NCBI GenBank assembly: GCA_015661645.1
Contig: DQVR01000047.1
Location: forward strand, 1-10,233
DNA from: Pyrodictium delaneyi
Lineage (GTDB): Archaea > Thermoproteota > Thermoprotei_A > Sulfolobales > Pyrodictiaceae
DNA: 10,233 nucleotides
Reading direction: 5' to 3'
The notes under the pieces: model-generated
Database searches by the model: none
Told to the model about the DNA's origin: nothing
What the model saw: only the letters and a program-made list of their open reading frames with translations
Shown here: positions 5,865 through 10,233 of the stretch, piece after piece
Layout of the letters: each line of letters opens with the position of its first letter
Position numbering within the stretch: position 1 is the first letter of the stretch
Made by a program: the position numbers and the translations under genes

Positions 5865-6323
5865 ATGGATACCGTGGTGCTAGCGCTGACCGGCTTACTA
5901 CCGGCATTTGAGCCGAGGTACGCGCTGCCACTCCTAGCAGCGAAGATAGGCTTCGTGCCCGCGTTCGCGGTGGCCGCCACGGAGGCCATACTATTGGCGC
6001 TAGTACTACCCTCTATAGCACAGCGCGCGTGGGGCCTACTACTAGACTATTCTCGCCGTCTCCGCTTCCTAGGACTACTCGTAGCCCGTGTCGAGGCTGC
6101 ACAGCAGAGAGCGCGCAGACTAACATCCAGGTATGGCTTGCCCGGCCTCGCCTTGTTCGTAGCTATCCCGCTCCCCGTCACCGGGATATACACGGGGGCT
6201 GTCGTGTCGCTACTCCTCGGCATAGACGCGAATAGGGCTAGAGTTGCTCTGGCCGCTGGCGGGCTCGCTTCGCTCGTGTTGACATCTCCGCTGGCTCTAG
6301 GCGTTCAGATAACCCGAGGCTAG
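5865..6323 (+). CDS. Small multidrug export (Sm_multidrug_ex) family membrane protein
   Basis: A 152-residue integral membrane protein of the Sm_multidrug_ex family (COG2426 type). The family name is historical and substrate transport is weakly established. Landmarks are the N-terminal LLPAFEPRYALPLLAA (11-26) with the conserved Glu-Pro-Arg, a helix at about 28-50, a charged, Arg-rich cytoplasmic loop (53-90), the signature FVAIPLPVTGIYTGAVVSLLLG (98-119, Pro-rich and Gly-rich), and a last helix at about 124-146. Length is normal for the family. The open frame extends upstream to 5667, but that part lies over the divergent glycosylase and its promoter and is basic and low in hydrophobicity, so I excluded it. 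TTG at 5859 is an alternative start closer to the GGAGAGGT site. It ends with tandem TAG codons 23 nt before the methyltransferase gene, suggesting co-transcription. Confidence 0.82.
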   Translation: MDTVVLALTGLLPAFEPRYALPLLAAKIGFVPAFAVAATEAILLALVLPSIAQRAWGLLLDYSRRLRFLGLLVARVEAAQQRARRLTSRYGLPGLALFVAIPLPVTGIYTGAVVSLLLGIDANRARVALAAGGLASLVLTSPLALGVQITRG

Positions 6324-6332
6324 TAGAGGGGC

Positions 6333-6339
6333 GGAGGGG
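6333..6339 (+). promoter_or_regulatory. Shine-Dalgarno deciding the TTG start of the methyltransferase
   Basis: GGAGGGG ends seven bases before TTG at 6347, a strong site for a non-AUG start. It lies in the 23-nt gap after the exporter stop codon, in keeping with an operon. Confidence 0.6.
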
Positions 6340-6346
6340 CAGTGTA

Positions 6347-7546
6347 TTGGCCGGAGAGCCTCTACCCAGCGTTAGGGTGTTCGGCGAGGGGGCGGCCGCT
6401 GTCCGGAGAGAAGGCGCGCTAATGGTGTACCGCAAGTGGGTCGAGACGCCAAGGGGCCTGCCTCCGGGCAGTCTTGTCGTGGCCGAGGACCCGCGTGGCG
6501 AGCTGCTTGGCTGCGGCTTCTACGACACAGTAGGCCCGGTAGCGCTGAGGCTAGTAGAGCTCGGAGACTGTAGCTTCAGAGGCGCCGAGGAGGCCATCTA
6601 TGCGCTCGTGGAGGCAGCTTACCTGGCACGGCGCCGGATAGGCTACACAAGGGATCCAGAGGGCGGCTACAGGCTGGTACACAGCGATGGCGATATGATG
6701 CCGGGCCTTATAGTGGATGTCTACGCTGACCTAGCTGTCTATCAGTCTAGCAGCATAGTCTGGGACGTACACAGCAACACGGTGGCCAAGGCTGTCTCCG
6801 AGGCTACCGGCGCCCGGCACGTATACGAGAAGAGCCTCCAGAGGACACGCCGCGACATAGGCCTACCTCCGCGTGAGGGTATCCGTATAGGCGGCAAGAC
6901 GAGGACCATAATACGTGAGGGCGAGGCCCGCTTTATAGTGGATGTCCGCGTTGGGCAGAAGACTGGTTTCTTTCTGGACCAGAGGCTCAACCGGCTCGAC
7001 TTCGGCGAGCTAGCCCGAGGGGCTGTGCTAGACCTCTTCAGCTATACCGGCGGTTTCGGCGTCCAGGCCCTTGTTAATGGCGCGGAACACGCCGTATTTG
7101 TAGAGGAAGACGAGAAGGCCGTTACCCTGCTGCGTGCGAACCTCGAGCTTAACCGGGTAAAGAATCGAGCAAAGATAGTCCAGTCGAATGTCTGGAGCTT
7201 CCTCTCAAAAGCCATAGCAGAGAGGCAAGAATACGATTCTATCTCTGTCGATCCGCCGGCGTTTATACCGCATCCCGGAGCGTACCAGCGGGGCCTACGG
7301 GCCTACGAGAAGCTGTACCTTCTCTCAGCTAGGCTTGCCACCAACGGCTCTATAATCGTCTTTAGCAGCTGCAGCACTCACCTGGGCCGTAGAGAATTCA
7401 TTTCCGTTGTCGCGAGGGCGCTGGCACGAGCCGGTATAAGCTATAGGCCGCTCGGCGGTGTGAGGGGTATGCCTCCTGACCACCCGGTTAGGCCCTCGTC
7501 TCCCCACCTAGAGTACCTCAAATCCCTGTTCGTCCTGGTGGTGTAG
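6347..7546 (+). CDS. RlmI-type class I SAM-dependent rRNA (cytosine-C5) methyltransferase with PUA domain
   Basis: A 399-residue RNA methyltransferase of the COG1092 (RlmI/RlmCD) family, predicted to make 5-methylcytosine in 23S rRNA; the exact site in this organism is unknown. An N-terminal PUA domain (about 8-75, from PSVRVFGEG to VALRLVELG) leads to the linking region with HSDGDMMPGLIVDVY (112-126) and GQKTGFFLDQR (203-213). The SAM-binding motif is LDLFSYTGGFGVQAL (228-242), the catalytic-region DPPAF is at 302-306, and SCSTH (341-345) carries the probable nucleophilic cysteine Cys342. All landmarks are intact and the length fits the bacterial relatives. The TTG start is supported by GGAGGGG. 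It follows the exporter gene by 23 nt and ends in tandem TAG codons. The small gene at 7585-7734 converges on it. Confidence 0.93.
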   Translation: MAGEPLPSVRVFGEGAAAVRREGALMVYRKWVETPRGLPPGSLVVAEDPRGELLGCGFYDTVGPVALRLVELGDCSFRGAEEAIYALVEAAYLARRRIGYTRDPEGGYRLVHSDGDMMPGLIVDVYADLAVYQSSSIVWDVHSNTVAKAVSEATGARHVYEKSLQRTRRDIGLPPREGIRIGGKTRTIIREGEARFIVDVRVGQKTGFFLDQRLNRLDFGELARGAVLDLFSYTGGFGVQALVNGAEHAVFVEEDEKAVTLLRANLELNRVKNRAKIVQSNVWSFLSKAIAERQEYDSISVDPPAFIPHPGAYQRGLRAYEKLYLLSARLATNGSIIVFSSCSTHLGRREFISVVARALARAGISYRPLGGVRGMPPDHPVRPSSPHLEYLKSLFVLVV

Positions 7547-7584
7547 TAGGCTTCAGTGAGTGCTCAGCTGATATGGTGCTGCTG

Positions 7585-7734
7585 CTAGGCTATCTCCTCT
7601 AGGCATAGGTAGCACACGTCTGGGTCCATGTAAGTATTGTCATCCACGTCTAGGCCTCCGAGCAGCGCCACAGCAGCCAGTAGTATGAACGCGCCGGTAG
7701 CCGCTACTGCTGCTAACAAGGCCGCTACTCCCAC
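7585..7734 (-). CDS. Putative 49-residue single-helix membrane microprotein with CxxC tail
   Basis: A 49-codon frame starts at GTG 7734, directly after an in-frame TAG, and ends at TAG 7585. Residues 3-27 form an Ala/Val/Leu/Gly-rich hydrophobic helix (with Phe16-Ile-Leu-Leu). It is followed by an acidic stretch, DVDDNTYMDPD (29-39), then Cys41-Tyr-Leu-Cys44 and a final Leu-Glu-Glu-Ile-Ala. This segregation of one membrane helix and an acidic Cys-pair tail is not what a random frame normally gives. A TATA box (7758-7764) is centred 27 nt from the GTG, so a leaderless mRNA is predicted, and GGTGGG upstream is an optional ribosome site. The codons (CTA, ATA, GTA, GCC) match neighbouring genes. 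It is divergent from the HerA-like gene and convergent with the methyltransferase, 38 nt away. Family not recognised; the cysteines could bind metal or form a disulfide. Confidence 0.6.
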   Translation of the reverse strand: MGVAALLAAVAATGAFILLAAVALLGGLDVDDNTYMDPDVCYLCLEEIA

Positions 7735-7756
7735 CTACTTCCCACCAAGTATGGGC

Positions 7757-7770
7757 CATATATAGTTTGG
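7757..7770 (-). promoter_or_regulatory. TATA/BRE promoter of the microprotein gene
   Basis: On the minus strand CCAAACTATATATG combines an A-rich BRE-like part (CAAAC) with TATATA. The box is centred about 27 nt before the GTG at 7734, the standard archaeal distance for a leaderless start. On the plus strand the sequence upstream of the box is GC-rich (GGGCC), so the element better fits minus-strand transcription, although the TATA core is symmetric and could also serve the HerA-like gene, with a leader near 55-60 nt. Confidence 0.55.
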
Positions 7771-7844
7771 TGCTGGGAGCCTTGTGAACCTAGACATTCT
7801 TCTAGTATTCCCGGCACAGCTATCCTACGCGGGGCCTAGGGATC

Positions 7845-9392
7845 GTGCCCATCGCGCTTCCAAGAGTAGCAGAGGAGGTCGGCATAGTACTCAGCGGCGC
7901 AAGCGCCTCCATGGCGCCGATAGCGCTCCGCCGTGACCGCGAGCTACGCGTCCTAGAAGAGGACCTTGTCCTGCTAGTCGATCCCCGTCTGGAGAACTAC
8001 TATATGCTGGGCGTAGTGCGCTGGATTACACGGTATGAGCCGTTCCTCCGCCGCAGCATACACAACATATATGTCGAGCACCCAGACGCCCTCGACACCG
8101 AGGTAGTTATGCCGTTCTCAAACGCATACGTCGAGATATACGCCGGCATATGCGACGAAGGCCCGGTCTGCGATGGCGCCCGGGGGCTCGTCAACAACGT
8201 CTATGCACCGACACCAGGCAGCAAGGTCTTCAAGCTGGTCGATGCAAAGCCCCTTACAGACTACCTAACAGTATCAAGGCCCATAACTATAGGCGTGCAC
8301 CGGTATAGCAGGTGGCGCCTACCGCTGGACACCGAGTGGCTAAACTACCATGTAGGTGTCTTCGGCGCCACCGGTACGGGGAAGAGCAGGCTGATCCTCC
8401 GCATGATGAAGGAGCTGGTGGAGAAGGGCTATAGCCTGGTAGTATTCGACCACAGTGGCGTAGACTACGCGCCCTTCGCCGGTAGACTAGGCGGCACCGT
8501 GGTAAGGGCCTCGGAGATAAGGATAGAGCCACAGATATTCGCCTCTATAATATCCCGGCTGACCGGGGTTCAGAGCCAGCAGCGCGACGCTGTAGAGATA
8601 GCAGCAATGTGCTACGCCATGAGCGTCTACAGCAACAATAGCGGAGACGAGCGCTACCAGAGCGAGGAGTGTAGCGAGATACTGGGCCACCGGGCTAGGC
8701 AGCAAGGCCTAGCCCGGTACACTGGCGGGAAGCAGCCTAGCGCGCGCGACGAGTTCCTAGAGCTCCTCAAAACCGTGGCCGCGAGGCTCAACATGCGCCC
8801 GGCTAGTATACTCAAGCTAAGGCTCTTAACCCGCCTATCCGTCCCCGAACATGTGTTCGAGAGCCTCAAAGCACGCAGGCTCGAGCCCCTGGATGTGGTG
8901 AATACCGCCCTTCGCGAGAAGCTAGTAGTAATAGACATGAGCGATGAGCAGGACATAGAGGTTAAGCGGGGCATACTGGCATCGATAGCTAACGCCGCGT
9001 GGGAGATAATAGCGAGAGAGAGGAGGCCCATAAGCCTAGGCCTAGTTGTAGACGAGGCACAGAACTACGCATGCGAATACTGCGGCGAGGCTAGTCGGGC
9101 CCTTGAGACCGTGGCTCGAGAGGGTAGAAAGTGGAGGTACTTTATAATAGTAGCTAGCCAGCGTATAGCACGCGACATAAGGCCTGGTGTGCGGAGCAAC
9201 CTAGGCACCGTGTTCTTCTCCAAGCTGCAGTCCACCGGCGACCTACAGGAGCTTGCCGGCTACCTCGATCTCGGCCGGGTGACCGAGGCAAGCCTAGCCA
9301 TGCTCGGGCGCCGCGAATTCTACGTAGCAGGCTTGATGAACCCACTACGGCGCCCACTACTCATGTACATAGATAGCGTTGACGGGGGCTAG
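7845..9392 (+). CDS. HerA-like HAS-barrel / FtsK-type hexameric ATPase
   Basis: A 515-residue protein of the HerA/FtsK translocase clade, ring-forming ATPases that move double-stranded DNA and partner the NurA nuclease in end resection. The N-terminal 70 residues fit a HAS-barrel. Walker A is GATGTGKS (174-181), preceded by LNYHVGVF. A FDHSGVDY strand end is at 201-208, Walker B LVVDEAQ is at 400-406, GRK at 427-429, and the sensor-type VASQR at 436-440. The Walker B tail is DEAQ where many HerA proteins have DEAH, and it is followed by Cys410-Glu-Tyr-Cys413. A helical, Arg-rich insertion (about 240-350) lies between. GTG 7845 is the first start after an in-frame TAG at 7803-7805; no good ribosome site is seen. 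It meets the NurA-family gene tail to tail. It could be the main HerA or a paralog; family call is firm, role inferred. Confidence 0.88.
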   Translation: MPIALPRVAEEVGIVLSGASASMAPIALRRDRELRVLEEDLVLLVDPRLENYYMLGVVRWITRYEPFLRRSIHNIYVEHPDALDTEVVMPFSNAYVEIYAGICDEGPVCDGARGLVNNVYAPTPGSKVFKLVDAKPLTDYLTVSRPITIGVHRYSRWRLPLDTEWLNYHVGVFGATGTGKSRLILRMMKELVEKGYSLVVFDHSGVDYAPFAGRLGGTVVRASEIRIEPQIFASIISRLTGVQSQQRDAVEIAAMCYAMSVYSNNSGDERYQSEECSEILGHRARQQGLARYTGGKQPSARDEFLELLKTVAARLNMRPASILKLRLLTRLSVPEHVFESLKARRLEPLDVVNTALREKLVVIDMSDEQDIEVKRGILASIANAAWEIIARERRPISLGLVVDEAQNYACEYCGEASRALETVAREGRKWRYFIIVASQRIARDIRPGVRSNLGTVFFSKLQSTGDLQELAGYLDLGRVTEASLAMLGRREFYVAGLMNPLRRPLLMYIDSVDGG

Positions 9393-10233
9393 CGCCTGCC
9401 GCGGCGCGGCTCATAGACATAGCGTTTCTCAGGATTCGTATGGCCGAGAAGCACTAGCGCCCCAGAGCCGCCTACGGCCTCCAGCATCTCCGCTAGGTGG
9501 CCTATTATCTTTCTCCTTAGGAGCTCGAGCATTCTGGATTCGAGCCGGGTATACTCGTCCACAAGGTCTATGGGGTAGGGGAGCCCCGTGGCCGGGTTCG
9601 TAAGCTTATTGAGCATTGATAGTATGTTCTCCAGGCCCAGCCCACCATAGTCTATTATCTCTACGCGTACAGCCTGCTGGCTCGGATGGGCTAGGGAGGG
9701 CTTATAGAACACCACTGTCACCTCGCCATACTCTCTGCGGATCCTAAGCCTCTCCTCCACTATGCTCCTGTACCTCTTTGGCTCAACGCTCTTCTCCATA
9801 GCTATTATCTCGGCGTAGCGGGGGAGAAGCTCTTCGAACGAGCCCAGGACGAGGTATTCGCCGCTGCCTAGTAGCAGGCTCATAACCGCCTTATCATTGA
9901 GGCTTAGGCGGCGGCTTAGCCGGGCACCTAGGAGCCGGGAGTAACTCCGCTTAACCACGCCGACGAGTGTTAGGCCTAGACGCCGGGCTCTCTCGAGCAG
10001 CTGAGCCATGGACTCGTCTAGCCTCGTCAGCAACCGGCTCCGGGAGACTGCCTTCTGACTCTTAAAGAGCAGCTGGTATGGCACCAGTTCGCCATCAAAC
10101 AGTAGAAGCCGCGCATCCATCGAGCCCTGCTCTATGTAGCCTAGGACACGGTGCGCCACAGCCTTCTCGACTAGCTTCGCGTAGAGCGGTAGCAAGCGGC
10201 GCGCGTCCTCGCTATCCACGAACCGGGCTCGCG
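9389..10233 (-). CDS. NurA-family nuclease, 5' partial
   Basis: The frame is open to the right edge, so the gene probably starts outside the window; GTG at 10219 is the first visible start and would give 276 residues. Counting from it, LLLFDGELVPYQLL (38-51) matches the second acidic motif of NurA, LVGVVKRSYSRLL (85-97) is a typical NurA segment, LNDKAVMSLLLGSGEY (107-122) carries Asp109, VTVVFYKPS (167-175) and VRVEI (185-189) are core strands, and GLPYPIDLVDEYTRLE (212-227) is the C-terminal motif. The first catalytic DGS motif of the family usually lies some tens of residues before the FDGEL element, so it should be off the edge. NurA acts with HerA as a DNA end-processing nuclease. At the C-terminal motif, Asp221 appears where NurA usually has His. 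The gene shares CTAG stop bases with the HerA-like gene. Confidence 0.8.
   Translation of the reverse strand, partial: RARFVDSEDARRLLPLYAKLVEKAVAHRVLGYIEQGSMDARLLLFDGELVPYQLLFKSQKAVSRSRLLTRLDESMAQLLERARRLGLTLVGVVKRSYSRLLGARLSRRLSLNDKAVMSLLLGSGEYLVLGSFEELLPRYAEIIAMEKSVEPKRYRSIVEERLRIRREYGEVTVVFYKPSLAHPSQQAVRVEIIDYGGLGLENILSMLNKLTNPATGLPYPIDLVDEYTRLESRMLELLRRKIIGHLAEMLEAVGGSGALVLLGHTNPEKRYVYEPRRGRR

Larger units (their letters stand above)
7547..7844. other. Intergenic span holding the microprotein gene
   Basis: Apart from the 7585-7734 frame and its promoter, the span contains a tiny dyad (TGAG-TG-CTCA, 7557-7566) after the methyltransferase stop and about 75 nt of leader before the HerA-like start. 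A second TATA-like stretch near 7800-7806 (TCTAGTA) would give a short leader for the HerA-like gene but is a poor match. I see no RNA gene. Confidence 0.4.

Noticed and set aside
7784..7936. GTG-initiated frame overlapping the 5' end of the HerA-like gene
   Set aside because: After about 15 residues it becomes Arg/His/Ser-rich and is out of frame with the HAS-barrel coding sequence, so it looks like a shadow.
8654..9031. 125-codon minus-strand ORF inside the HerA-like gene
   Set aside because: Antisense shadow with Ser/Arg/Leu bias, fully covered by a conserved ATPase domain on the plus strand.
9379..9603. 74-codon plus-strand ORF over the end of the NurA-like gene
   Set aside because: Overlaps conserved NurA motifs on the other strand and shows no recognisable protein features.
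1..10233. tRNA genes, CRISPR arrays, insertion sequences or long repeats
   Set aside because: No T-arm consensus, no regularly spaced repeats and no transposase-like frame were found by reading both strands; short CTAG- and GCC-rich matches are compositional.

Overview
The window looks like part of a hyperthermophilic crenarchaeal chromosome. Evidence: HerA/NurA-type genes, a KaiC-like RecA ATPase, an archaeal-style AlkA/OGG glycosylase, TTG and GTG starts, A/T-rich TATA-like boxes, mostly TAG stops, and heavy use of CTA, ATA and AGG codons at fairly high GC. A member of Desulfurococcales (Pyrodictium/Hyperthermus/Pyrolobus-like) is my inference; nothing in the sequence names a species. Coding is very dense on both strands. 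I saw no tRNA, rRNA, CRISPR array or insertion sequence.

Layout. 1-170 (-): N-terminal fragment of a small-headed membrane protein running off the left edge. 171-526: the only long non-coding stretch, AT-richer, with weak promoter-like elements and a tandem 8-bp repeat. 527-3211 (+): P2A (SERCA-type) cation-transporting ATPase. 3152-4042 (-): single-domain KaiC/RecA-like ATPase, overlapping the end of the pump gene by 60 nt. 4073-4741 (+): AIM24/TIGR00266 protein, divergent from the KaiC gene across only 30 bp. 4724-5743 (-): HhH-GPD DNA glycosylase, overlapping the AIM24 gene tail to tail by 18 nt. 5744-5864: divergent control region with a central TATA-like box flanked by a perfect 10-bp inverted repeat. 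5865-6323 (+) and 6347-7546 (+): a probable two-gene unit of a small multidrug export (Sm_multidrug_ex) membrane protein and a PUA-containing RlmI-type rRNA methyltransferase. 7585-7734 (-): a previously unlisted 49-codon ORF for a one-helix membrane microprotein ending in a CxxC tail, with a well placed TATA box. 7845-9392 (+): HerA-like HAS-barrel/FtsK-type ATPase. 9389-10233 (-): NurA-family nuclease, 5' end off the window, whose stop codon shares a CTAG with that of the HerA gene.

Functional reading. The right half has a genome-maintenance character (glycosylase, HerA-like translocase, NurA-like nuclease). HerA and NurA are established partners in DNA end resection, usually in an operon with mre11 and rad50; here they are convergent, which suggests either a rearranged locus or a paralogous pair. 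The left half is membrane and ion physiology (Ca2+-type pump, small exporter, small membrane proteins). No single novel multigene system is demonstrated. The best candidates for new biology are the 49-codon microprotein, the HerA/NurA arrangement with its altered NurA C-terminal motif, and the symmetric promoter repeat at 5751-5838.
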